Assembly: GCF_002873455.1 (NCBI RefSeq)
Contig: NZ_MCUN01000019.1
Coordinates: 1 to 64,000, forward strand
Reading direction: 5' to 3'
Source: Vibrio splendidus
Lineage (GTDB): Bacteria; Pseudomonadota; Gammaproteobacteria; Enterobacterales; Vibrionaceae
Length of the DNA stretch: 64,000 nt
How positions within the stretch are numbered: position 1 is the stretch's first letter; each line of letters starts with the position of its first letter. Under the pieces are notes generated by a model. It worked only from the letters and a program-made list of their open reading frames with translations. It had not been told where the DNA came from and did no database searches. This document shows positions 44,529-51,935 of the stretch, piece by piece. The position numbers and the translations under genes are program-made.

Positions 44529-44900
44529 ATGATTTTTTCATATGAACAAAGAATTAAGCACTTACATGAGCTTTCTCAATTACCTAGACAATCACTTTGT
44601 TTTCAGCTTTTAACGATCATGAACCTTTGTCATCACAACTTGGATAATGACAAGGTCGAACGATTGAAATTAGATGATGAAACCTTTTTCTATGAGGCTA
44701 ATTCACTGAAAGAGCAACTGCTCGATGTGCCGAGTCTTAGTAATTCCCATAAGGTGCTCTATCTCCTACTCGATGCGGGTTTTATTGAGCGACGAGTGTT
44801 AGATAAAGATGGCCAAGTCGTTATTGGTGATAGCTACCAAAGAAATACGGCCAAAATCTATTGGCGTATATCCGACAAAGGGTTAAGTGTTTTCGGTTGA
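44529..44900 (+). CDS. Unknown 123-aa protein, possible winged helix
   Basis: MIFSYEQRIKHLHELSQLPRQ is followed by a helical middle and SHKVLYLLLDAGFIERRVLDKDGQVV to YWRISDKGLSVFG. The end resembles a winged helix (hLLxxGhIExR then hxhTxxG). It belongs to the gene row after parB2. 44347-44528 is a short gap with no gene. Confidence 0.55.
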   Translation: MIFSYEQRIKHLHELSQLPRQSLCFQLLTIMNLCHHNLDNDKVERLKLDDETFFYEANSLKEQLLDVPSLSNSHKVLYLLLDAGFIERRVLDKDGQVVIGDSYQRNTAKIYWRISDKGLSVFG

Positions 44901-44923
44901 TTAAATATTCTAGGAGTTAAGTT

Positions 44924-45721
44924 ATGAACGAAGAACTATTCAAGTATTGGGATTCAGATAAAGCCAAGAAAAAGCAAACCGCGCTCACGCGTTTAAGTAA
45001 TGGTTTAGCCAAGGAGCTTTTAGGAGACCGAAACACTAAGTCGCTGTTTAGTGATGAAGAAATTGAAGCGATCGAAAAAGCTAGAGAAGCCCTGGATAGT
45101 GCTAAATATAAGTTCACTCACCTTAAAGAGAAACGACTTAGAGATGAGCAAGAAAAAAAACGAGCTAAAGACGCTAGACAGGCTTTAGCCAAGAAACTTG
45201 CCATTGCATACATTAAAGGCTCAGGTTCGTACCCGCTCACGACTTTTTCTAGAAATCACTTCTACCTATTATGCATGTTGAATGACCTACGAATTGGTTT
45301 TACGCTTAGTATCAACGAATTTGATATTGGGGATTACAGTGGTGTGGTAACTCCTGATGAAGAGCATTGCCGACGGATGAAACATTACAATGTTGATACT
45401 CTTAAACGAGAGCTAGAAGAACGCGTGATTACTTGGATTCTCGGTGCCTGGACGTATTCTGGAGAGCCAATAAATGAACCTAAAGCGAGACTAGCTGATC
45501 TGACTTCAAAGCTCGATGCGGCTTTTGTTGGTAGAGTCGATGAAAGATACAAGGTGCAGATAGAGCATCTTGAAAAATATAACCGAGCTATTGATGCAAA
45601 AGTTAAACGATCTGAATTTAAGATTGTTCAAGATTGTTCAAGATTGTTCAAGATTGATTTGAGCGATATCCCTTCTTTACTTCTTTTAACGTTCTTTTCT
45701 ATCAAACTCAAAGAGCGTTAA
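44924..45721 (+). CDS. Unknown 265-aa coiled-coil protein with 10-bp repeat insertion
   Basis: The helical, highly charged first half includes EAIEKAREALDSAKYKFTHLKEKR and EQEKKRAKDARQALAKKLA. A folded middle follows (YPLTTFSRNHFYLLCMLNDLRIGFTLSINEFDIGDYSG). Near the end (about residues 233-245) three perfect copies of AAGATTGTTC (45620-45649) plus a partial copy insert KIVQDCSRLF before KIDLSDIP. The insertion is 30 bases, so the frame is kept. TAGGAGTTAAGTT is the ribosome site. No family was recognised. Confidence 0.6.
   Translation: MNEELFKYWDSDKAKKKQTALTRLSNGLAKELLGDRNTKSLFSDEEIEAIEKAREALDSAKYKFTHLKEKRLRDEQEKKRAKDARQALAKKLAIAYIKGSGSYPLTTFSRNHFYLLCMLNDLRIGFTLSINEFDIGDYSGVVTPDEEHCRRMKHYNVDTLKRELEERVITWILGAWTYSGEPINEPKARLADLTSKLDAAFVGRVDERYKVQIEHLEKYNRAIDAKVKRSEFKIVQDCSRLFKIDLSDIPSLLLLTFFSIKLKER
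45620..45659 (+). repeat. Tandem 10-bp repeats inside a coding region
   Basis: AAGATTGTTC x3, then AAGATTGATT. Loss or gain of one unit would shift the frame and hit an early TGA. Confidence 0.9.
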
Positions 45722-45732
45722 AGCGACACTCG

Positions 45733-45748
45733 ATTTTGCATGCAAAAT
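45733..45748. repeat. parS: 16-bp palindrome, candidate parS (right)
   Basis: Identical to 42078-42093. It lies 12 bases after the last gene of the row that starts with parA2. Confidence 0.6.
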
Positions 45749-45912
45749 TGGACTAGCACAAACCTTACGCGGGTATGGAAGGATTATGTGTCTATTCTTC
45801 AGGGTTAGTATCGATATATGACTACAACGTATTTTGGTGATTTCTCACCGGACGAGTGTTTACGGCGAAATTGCTAAATGTTTAGCTGAATACATCAATG
45901 TTGATGCTAATC

Positions 45913-46155
45913 ATGAATGATTTTCCTATCCAAGTTCGATTCAATGCCAGTAAAAGCGTTGATATGGAAATGTGTAAACGATATGAATAGTCTGGTAGTC
46001 GTGCCGGCACATTAAGAACTGATGTGCTTTATCAAATGGTACTCGCTATGGTATAGGCTAATTATAACGGTTCGATTAAGAGCGATGAGTTGTAGAAAAT
46101 CATTGAATTAGTTGATGGTTCATCGTCCCAGGATGAAAATAAAGAGCTAGTTTAA
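45913..46155 (+). pseudogene. Small gene interrupted by three TAG codons
   Basis: One frame of 80 codons reads MNDFPIQVRFNASKSVDMEM through GSRAGTLRTDVLYQMVLAMV and ANYNGSIKSDEL to KIIELVDGSSSQDENKELV and TAA. Its only interruptions are TAG after RYE, after LAMV and after SDEL, each explainable as CAG (Gln) to TAG. No frameshift is present. It is most likely a dead ribbon-helix-helix-like gene, but amber read-through cannot be excluded. Confidence 0.5.
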
Positions 46156-46204
46156 AGGATATGAATGAACTTGGGGGATAGGAGAGTTAGTCTCTTCCTA
46201 GAAC

Positions 46205-46747
46205 AATTAAGCCCTGCCTTGGGCGTTACCCTTCGGGCAAGGCTTTTCGCTTGTATCTTTCACCTATGGCCTAAGAGTGGCATCACCCTGATGAGTCACT
46301 CCGTGCCGCCCCAGAATGTACCTCTCTACAGTCCCTATCTAAAAGGATATCGCTGCAATCCTAAACGCCTGCGCCTCGTCATTCTTCCTCGTTGCCGCTT
46401 GTCGTGCCTCCTCACTCCTTTCACTGACATCCATTAAGTTCGAGTAAGGGCTTGTTGCCTTATGTGCCGATTTTCCTTTCGACTCGCATCATTTGATGGG
46501 GCTCGTAGGCTGTTAACCCTCCTCAATCAGAACCTTTTCTGCAAGGGTAAATGAACGCTTCGCGCCCCTGCAGAGAAGAACCCTGTTTGAGGTAGGGACA
46601 GCCAAGCGGCTCCATAAAAGTGATACTCAAACAGAAAGGAAACTCCTCATGGCACAACGACACTCAAGCCCAACTCTCTCTAAATCGATGTTCAGCGACC
46701 AGCGTTTCGCCGCTGGGCACGAAAGCTCACCAAAAAATGATATCTCC
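46205..46747 (+). promoter_or_regulatory. Structured leader module, copy 2
   Basis: The long form shares with copy 3 an upstream part (GGCGTTACCC to CGCTGCAATCCT, 46222-46364) and with both others the core from about 46433. Stems are TAAGG/CCTTA (46445-46449 with 46458-46462), TCTGCA/TGCAGA plus GGG/CCC (46538-46547 with 46565-46574), AGCC-aagc-GGCT, and CCAGCG/CGCTGG (46699-46704 with 46711-46716). The first two stems differ from copies 1 and 3 by paired changes. It ends inside the next gene. Confidence 0.7.
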
Positions 46748-47080
46748 TGTCAGGTCGTTGAACGTGCAGTTCGTTCGACTGTTTCAGCTACGGTTTCAAA
46801 AGGACTTATCTGGGTAAATTCCACTGACTTTAATTCGACTGTTCGAGCGGTCAAAGTGCATGAGATTTTACTTAAGGAGTTTGGTTATACCGATTCTTTG
46901 ATCTTGGAGGAAAGCCAGAAAGGAAAAGGGGTGAGCATTAGCGTATGTGACCGAGTGACGACTGTGAAACAGATGCGAGAAGATTATGCCTACGCGAAAA
47001 AAGAAGAGAGAAACGTTGAAACGACCGCTAAGCATCAAGAAATAGCGAAAGACCTTCTGACTAGCTTGTATGGCCAATAA
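46649..47080 (+). CDS. Unknown protein with shared leader-encoded N-terminus (copy 2)
   Basis: The 143-aa protein begins MAQRHSSPTLSK, then SMFSDQRFAA where the other copies have a different frame, then GHESSPKNDIS. From residue 36 on it is unrelated to copies 1 and 3 (VVERAVRSTVSATVSKGLIWVNSTD, VKVHEILLKEFGYTDSLILEES, a lysine-rich end). Codons 15-23 read the conserved nucleotides one base out of step and return to frame through a lost G. It precedes radC by 50 bases. Confidence 0.65.
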   Translation: MAQRHSSPTLSKSMFSDQRFAAGHESSPKNDISCQVVERAVRSTVSATVSKGLIWVNSTDFNSTVRAVKVHEILLKEFGYTDSLILEESQKGKGVSISVCDRVTTVKQMREDYAYAKKEERNVETTAKHQEIAKDLLTSLYGQ

Positions 47081-47131
47081 CACGGACTGAGCGCCGCCCA
47101 TCACGACTTTAAATATTAAAAGGGATCTATT

Positions 47132-47617
47132 ATGTCTGTACTTGCTAACTACTCTAATCACAGCCTTTTCTCTGTAGAAGAAAAAGATATCTTGAACCAT
47201 GCCGCGAGCATTTTAAAATCTAAGTTGTTTGTGTCAGAGCAGACGCCACTCAACTCCCCTGAATTGGTGAAGTCATTTTGTCAGACTTCACTCGCCTCCA
47301 ATGAAAGCGAAGTGTTTGGGGTGATCTTTCTTGATAGTCAGCATCGAGTTTTACGCACAAAAGAGATGTTTAACGGCACCATTGACGCCGCATCCGTTTA
47401 CCCGCGTGAAGTGGTCAAGGAGTCACTGGCCACAAATGCAAGTGCAGTCATTTTTTATCATAATCATCCCAGCGGTGATGCCACACCCAGCCAAGCCGAT
47501 CGACGTATTACTCGACGACTGACCGACGCGTTAGCCTTGGTTGATATTCGAGTACTCGATCACTTCGTTGTGTCTTTTGAAGATGTGGTGTCGTTTGCGG
47601 AGCGTGGTTGGATATAG
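47132..47617 (+). CDS. radC: RadC-like JAB-domain protein
   Basis: The 161-aa protein has the JAMM metal site pattern: [43 protein letters not shown] (HxHPSGxxxPSxxD) and RVLDHFVVS. RadC family members are common on plasmids and integrative elements near anti-restriction genes. The precise enzyme activity is unknown. It lacks the N-terminal helix-hairpin-helix part of chromosomal RadC, as expected for plasmid forms. Confidence 0.9.
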   Translation: MSVLANYSNHSLFSVEEKDILNHAASILKSKLFVSEQTPLNSPELVKSFCQTSLASNESEVFGVIFLDSQHRVLRTKEMFNGTIDAASVYPREVVKESLATNASAVIFYHNHPSGDATPSQADRRITRRLTDALALVDIRVLDHFVVSFEDVVSFAERGWI

Positions 47618-47720
47618 CCATTAGTTGGTGAAAAATGTTTCTCATTCACGCCTATTCTGGCGTGAATGACTTCGGTAACGTAATGCAGTAAACTAAAGAC
47701 AACTAAATAAGGTTTCTATT

Positions 47721-48017
47721 ATGTCTGAATCAAGCAAAGTCACATTAAGCGTTGAAGAGCTGATCAACCTAACCGCTCATGCTGCCACTCAAGAGCAGTT
47801 AAATGATACGCGTAAAGAACTCGATCAGAAGATCGAAGCGGTTCGTCATGAGCTTTCAGATAAAATCGACACGGTTCGCAATGAGCTTTCAGATAAAATC
47901 GATACGGTTCGTAATGAAGTGAGTTCCCTTAAAAACCTCATTATTGCAACAGCCTTCGCGATGATTGCGACGGTAGCCGGTGCCGCGTTTTGGGTTGGTA
48001 GTCATATCAACGTTTAA
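47721..48017 (+). CDS. Coiled-coil protein with C-terminal membrane anchor
   Basis: The 98-aa protein has helical heptad-like repeats at 28-72 (two copies of ELSDKIDTVRN, encoded by near-identical DNA). A C-terminal membrane helix follows (LIIATAFAMIATVAGAAFWVGS). It resembles the small bacterial proteins of the CCDC90/DUF1640-like type. The function is unknown. Confidence 0.7.
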   Translation: MSESSKVTLSVEELINLTAHAATQEQLNDTRKELDQKIEAVRHELSDKIDTVRNELSDKIDTVRNEVSSLKNLIIATAFAMIATVAGAAFWVGSHINV

Positions 48018-48036
48018 TGTTCAAATATGTTTTCTG

Positions 48037-48068
48037 AAATGCCTCTTATCCTAGAGGCATTTTTTTTA
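48037..48068 (+). terminator. Rho-independent terminator
   Basis: AAATGCCTCT (48037-48046) pairs with AGAGGCATTT (48053-48062) and is followed by T-run. Confidence 0.85.
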
Positions 48069-48114
48069 CCTCGTGATTGCTGTGTACGCTTGGGTTTCTG
48101 CGCTAAAAGAGGTT

Positions 48115-48141
48115 GAGCCAAAGGCTCGACCGCAAGCGGTC
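48115..48141. repeat. Two abutting perfect mini-hairpins
   Basis: GAGCC-aaa-GGCTC is followed directly by GACCGC-aa-GCGGTC. No T-run. It lies between the terminator and leader module 3. Confidence 0.6.
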
Positions 48142-48309
48142 GTCAAAACGGCTCTCAGTACCACAGTACGCCCATTGACTCGATGCTTGATTGTATTGCT
48201 GTGTATTGATGTCAATTTGTGGTTGCGTGGCTGATAGGGCTCAATTGACGAGTTTTTTATGATGATCGTTTAAAGCGGATTTGAAGCACAGCGTCGTAAT
48301 AAGGGCTTG

Positions 48310-48833
48310 GATTGGGCGTTACCCCTACGGGGCAAGGCTTTTCGCTTGTATCTTTCATCTATGGCCTAAGAGTGGCATCACCCTGGTGAGTCACTGCGTG
48401 CCGCTCCAGAATGTGCCTCTCTACAGTCCCTATCTAAAAGGATATCGCTGCAATCCTGAACGCACTTCTCTCACTGCGTTCGTTGCGCCTCGTCGTTCCT
48501 CCTCGTTGCTTTCCCTGCCTTTGAATAAGTTCGAGTAAGGCTTGTTTTCTTATGCGCCGATTTCCTTTCACTCGCATCATTTACGGGCTCGCAGGCTGTT
48601 AACCGTCTCTCCCCACAACCTGATTTGCAAGGGTAAATGAACGCTGCGCGCCCTTGCAAAGCAGAACGATGGTGAGAGAGCGGACAGCCAAGCGGCTCCG
48701 AAAAGTGATACTCAAACAAAAGGAAAATCCTCATGGCGCAACAAAATTCAAACCTAACTCTCTCTAATTCAAATTCAGTGACCAGCGTTTCGCCGCTGGA
48801 GCACGAAAGCTCACCAAAAAATGATATCTCTAA
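48310..48833 (+). promoter_or_regulatory. Structured leader module, copy 3
   Basis: The long form matches copy 2 from about 48313. Stems include CCCC-tac-GGGG near 48330, CATCA/TGGTG (T-A to T-G wobble versus copy 2), TAAG/CTTA (48536-48552), TTTGCAAGGG/CCCTTGCAAA (48624-48633 with 48651-48660, 10 perfect pairs), AGCC-aagc-GGCT, and CCAGCG/CGCTGG (48782-48787 with 48794-48799). It ends within the next gene. Confidence 0.7.
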
Positions 48834-49116
48834 GCGCGTGAACCCAGTAGGGCTAAGTCGTGATTTTGCCCTATCAGGAGCAACATCTGTGGAAAATATT
48901 GTCGTGGTTGCCGCTCATGTAAAAGCAAGAGCCAGGCATTCCAGTGTTTGGCTAGAACTGACGGTTTTATTCCCAGAAACAGAACTCAATAAGCCGTATT
49001 GGGGGCAAGGCATCGCGAGAGGTCATGTGATTACTGAAACAAATAAGGTAGGGCTGAATAGTCGTGCTGTCGTCATGGGATGGGTGACAGATAGCCATCA
49101 ATATATCGAAGTATAA
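48733..49116 (+). CDS. Unknown protein with shared leader-encoded N-terminus (copy 3)
   Basis: The 127-aa protein starts MAQQNSNLTLSNSNSVTS and EHESSPKNDIS, as in copy 1. From residue 35 on it is unlike the other two: ENIVVVAAHVKARARHSSVWLELTVLFPETELNKPYWGQG and GHVITETNKVGLNSRAVVMGWV, a probable beta fold. It starts a run of plasmid-type small genes. AAAAGGAAAATCCTC is the ribosome site. Confidence 0.65.
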   Translation: MAQQNSNLTLSNSNSVTSVSPLEHESSPKNDISKRVNPVGLSRDFALSGATSVENIVVVAAHVKARARHSSVWLELTVLFPETELNKPYWGQGIARGHVITETNKVGLNSRAVVMGWVTDSHQYIEV

Positions 49117-49156
49117 AGACTTGATACCCCTTAGTTATAAAATGGAGACTTAAATA

Positions 49157-49543
49157 ATGAAATATCTCTCACACTATATTCAAGACAAACAAACTCAGGC
49201 TTTTAATGATGCTGGGGCGTTCTTTGCTTTTTCTAATCAACAGTTCGATGAGGCAAAAAAAGATAGCGTGAAACACGCATCACTAGGTATGGGGTTAATT
49301 TGCCCAGTTGATAATGCCAAGCAATTAATGACTCGTTTAGATTCCATCGCTCAAGAAGGGATCGCCGAAGATATCAAAGAGAACGGGAAAAAGGCGATCA
49401 TTCGTCGTGAGTTATTTAATCATGAGTGTTTCTACACCAATGATATTTGTGACTGTGTGGAAAAGCTCGAAGGGTATGGCATCACTTACGATGAAATTCA
49501 TGAAGTGTTTAATCATATTCGTAAAACGGAAGACGTTTATTAA
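49157..49543 (+). CDS. Conserved plasmid-type protein (DUF7659-like)
   Basis: The 128-aa protein has MKYLSHYIQDKQTQAFNDAGAFFAFSNQQFDEAKK, SLGMGLICPVDNAKQLM, and KKAIIRRELFNHECFYTNDICDCVEKLEGYGITYDEI. This looks like a family often found on plasmids and integrative elements and named DUF7659 in recent annotation (from memory). It is soluble, probably mixed alpha/beta. The role is unknown, but its company (radC, small conserved genes) is typical of anti-restriction or transfer lead regions. Confidence 0.65.
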   Translation: MKYLSHYIQDKQTQAFNDAGAFFAFSNQQFDEAKKDSVKHASLGMGLICPVDNAKQLMTRLDSIAQEGIAEDIKENGKKAIIRRELFNHECFYTNDICDCVEKLEGYGITYDEIHEVFNHIRKTEDVY

Positions 49544-49619
49544 GCGTGAAAATTAAAGCGCCTTGATATTTGCTGTCTCAAATATCAAGGCATGTTCAAT
49601 TACATCGGAGTTAGATTTA

Positions 49620-49955
49620 ATGAACATTCTGAATGCTACACAAGATAGAGAAGAAACGAAAGCAAAATTTTACATGTGTACGGCCGTGCCGTTTTCGTTA
49701 GGTAAAGTGGTCTATACGAATGGTATTGAGCAGTTATTAGATAGTCATGTCGGTGTTAATCTGTCGATTTATTTGCAGTGTCACCAAAGTGGAAATTGGG
49801 GAGAGACTTGCATTGAAGATAAAATCACCAATGACGAAGCAACCAAAACAGGCGAGAGAGTGATATCGAATTATACGATTTGTGATCAATCGGTTTGGAT
49901 AATAACTGAACGTGACCGCAGCGTGACCACAATTTTATTACCTTGTGAATATTGA
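49620..49955 (+). CDS. Conserved small plasmid protein
   Basis: The 111-aa protein contains FSLGKVVYTNGIEQLL, HQSGNWGETCIEDKITND and SVWIITERDRSVTTILLPCEY. This arrangement (GxWGx…D…N then W-ITE-DRS-TT-LLP-EY) is shared by a widespread plasmid/ICE family often labelled plasmid-related protein. The start is at 49620 (GGAGTTAGATTTA upstream). The function is unknown. Confidence 0.7.
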   Translation: MNILNATQDREETKAKFYMCTAVPFSLGKVVYTNGIEQLLDSHVGVNLSIYLQCHQSGNWGETCIEDKITNDEATKTGERVISNYTICDQSVWIITERDRSVTTILLPCEY

Positions 49956-49977
49956 TATCTTAATGGGATGGCATAAA

Positions 49978-50454
49978 ATGAGAGTCCTATTATTAGGGCT
50001 CTTTTTTATGATGAAACCATTACTTTATCTTTCGCTGTTATCGCCGTGTTTCAGTTGGGCTTTTTGCTTTGATGAGGCAGGGCGATTTTATAATGTCGAC
50101 CCACAGCTTTTAAAATCCATTGCCACGGTAGAAAGTAGCCTAAATCCGAACGCGTACAATGAAAATAAAAATAGAGTCGGTGAGGTGGTTAGTCGTGACT
50201 TTGGATTGATGCAAATCAATTCCCATTGGTTTGATCGACTATCCGAATTTAATGTGAATGAAACAAACATCTATCATCCTTGCTTTAATGTTCATCTTGG
50301 CGCGTGGGTATTAAGTTCTAATTTTTCTAGTCATGGTTATAACTGGAACAGCGTCGGCGCGTATAATGCGGGTTTTTCCAAACGCACCGAAAACGCCAGA
50401 AAAATATACATCCAAAAAGTCCAATCGGTTTATTTTAAGATGAACGTTCAATAA
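49978..50454 (+). CDS. Lytic transglycosylase, VirB1-like
   Basis: The 158-aa exported enzyme cuts peptidoglycan, often to open the wall for a conjugation pore. The signal peptide is MRVLLLGLFFMMKPLLYLSLLSPCFSWA. The SLT core has FYNVDPQLLKSIATVESSLNPNA (catalytic Glu), RDFGLMQIN (the GLMQI motif) and NWNSVGAYNAG. Another in-frame ATG lies at 49945; 49978 is preferred for its signal peptide. It overlaps no gene and ends in a strong terminator. No other transfer genes are seen in this window. Confidence 0.88.
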   Translation: MRVLLLGLFFMMKPLLYLSLLSPCFSWAFCFDEAGRFYNVDPQLLKSIATVESSLNPNAYNENKNRVGEVVSRDFGLMQINSHWFDRLSEFNVNETNIYHPCFNVHLGAWVLSSNFSSHGYNWNSVGAYNAGFSKRTENARKIYIQKVQSVYFKMNVQ

Positions 50455-50487
50455 AAGGCCTTGCACCATGGTGGTGCAAGGCCTTTA
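50454..50487. terminator. Long perfect terminator hairpin
   Basis: AAAGGCCTTGCACCA-tgg-TGGTGCAAGGCCTTT is a 15-bp stem that starts at the stop codon of the transglycosylase gene. Confidence 0.85.
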
Positions 50488-50751
50488 GCTTTTCCTTTCG
50501 CTTTCTTCCTTCAATTTCCAGCTCCCCCGCATCCCTCGTTTGTCAGATTCATTCGCCACCTGGTCGGCTTTTGTCTTTCGCTGTCAGTTTTTCCCGTCGC
50601 TTTGATTAGGGACTCAGATCATTCGTTCTGAGTTGTTGGTTAGTTGAGTTGGTGACCACACACCACGTCAAATAGAAGTTCGATTTGAATGGTTGTCTGT
50701 TGTAAGTGACTGATAGTTAAGGTGTTAAAGTTTTCGCTTTTTTCATGTTAT

Positions 50752-50787
50752 GGCATTTTTGATAACGTTTTTTTGTTCAAAAATGCC
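50752..50787. repeat. 11-bp inverted repeat upstream of the integrase pair
   Basis: GGCATTTTTGA (50752-50762) and TCAAAAATGCC (50777-50787), about 20 bases before the first integrase ATG. Possible operator or attachment-site arm. 50488-50750 has no gene. Confidence 0.5.
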
Positions 50788-50807
50788 CCTGTAAACAGGA
50801 GCTAAAA

Positions 50808-51935
50808 ATGAAAAAAATGCCGCTTACTCAGCGATTTATCGAGCGTGTAAAACCGACGTCGATCATACAAGAATACTATGATAGCAAGGTGTCTACACTG
50901 TATTTACGAGTCTACCCATCAGGAAGGCGAGTTTTTTTTGTTCGTTTTCAGAGTGACGGATTGAGAAAGAATTCTAAGATAGGCTGTGCGTTAGAGTGCT
51001 CACTGCGCCAAGCAAGACGCAAAGCCTTGCAGCTTGTTCATCAAGTTCGAAGTCCGACAATAGAAGTATTACCCACAATAACGGTGCAAGCATTCGGACA
51101 AGAGTTTTTTAAGCGTTATCCACGTCACTGGAAGCCTCGTACTTTGAAAAAAAACGAAAGTGCTTTTCGTCTTCATATCGCTCCTTACCTTGGAGATAAG
51201 GAGGTGAAATCCATTGATCGAAACGAGGTAGAGCGGTGGTTTGCTCAGTTAAGTCATGTGAAAGGCTCAGCTAACCAAGCGTTAGTCTTGCTGTCGGTCA
51301 TGATGCAGCAATGTGAAACGTGGGGTTATCGTCCTAAAAATACCAATCCTTGCCGTGGTTTCAAACGTTATAAAGCCGGAGCAGTCGAACGCTACCTTGA
51401 TAAAGACGAATTACGCCAATTATGGGGGATCTTAGACTCGTTAGAGAAAGATAATCCAGATAAGGTTATGATTATTCGACTTTTAATATATACAGGTTGT
51501 CGCTCATCGGAAGTCAGAACATTGCAATGGAAAGAGTACAGAGGTCGTCACTGGCATTTATTAGACAGTAAAACGGGGGCGAAAACAGTGTACCTTTGCA
51601 CACAAGTCAGGGCTTACCTTGACGCATGGCAATCAGAGAGTGATTACCTGTTTCCGGCTCCTTGCAACATTCAACCCATATCGATAAATCAGTTGACTGA
51701 ATTCTGGAGGAAAGTTCGCCAGTTAGCAGGATTGGAAGGGGTACGCTTGCATGATTTACGTCATACCTACGCGAGCCTTGCTATTCAGTCGAAGGTGAAC
51801 TTAGTCGTATTAAGTCGCCTTTTAGGGCATGCGGAAGCGGAAACCACCTTGAAGTATGCGCATTTAGGGCGTGAAGACGTGTGTCAGGCGGCCACGCATG
51901 TGGCGAGTGTACTAGTAAAGGGGATGCGCTCATGA
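50808..51935 (+). CDS. Tyrosine recombinase, P4-like integrase (first of pair)
   Basis: The 375-aa protein has an arm-binding DUF4102-type domain at 1-70 (YYDSKVSTLYLRVYPSGRRVFFVRFQ), a core-binding domain at 100-185 and a catalytic domain from about 200. Catalytic residues are Arg in YTGCRSSEVRTL, Lys in DSKTGAKTVYL, HDLRHTYAS, and LLGHAEAETTLKYAHL with Tyr. It is intact. Its stop overlaps the start of a second integrase (ATGA). Confidence 0.9.
   Translation: MKKMPLTQRFIERVKPTSIIQEYYDSKVSTLYLRVYPSGRRVFFVRFQSDGLRKNSKIGCALECSLRQARRKALQLVHQVRSPTIEVLPTITVQAFGQEFFKRYPRHWKPRTLKKNESAFRLHIAPYLGDKEVKSIDRNEVERWFAQLSHVKGSANQALVLLSVMMQQCETWGYRPKNTNPCRGFKRYKAGAVERYLDKDELRQLWGILDSLEKDNPDKVMIIRLLIYTGCRSSEVRTLQWKEYRGRHWHLLDSKTGAKTVYLCTQVRAYLDAWQSESDYLFPAPCNIQPISINQLTEFWRKVRQLAGLEGVRLHDLRHTYASLAIQSKVNLVVLSRLLGHAEAETTLKYAHLGREDVCQAATHVASVLVKGMRS

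Noticed and set aside
46165..46437. A 90-codon frame in the leader of copy 2 and an 85-codon frame in copy 3 (48281-48538)
   Set aside because: They share a stretch only because the leader sequence is shared. The frames diverge by indels at their ends, lack ribosome sites and cover the stems, so they are leader RNA, not genes.
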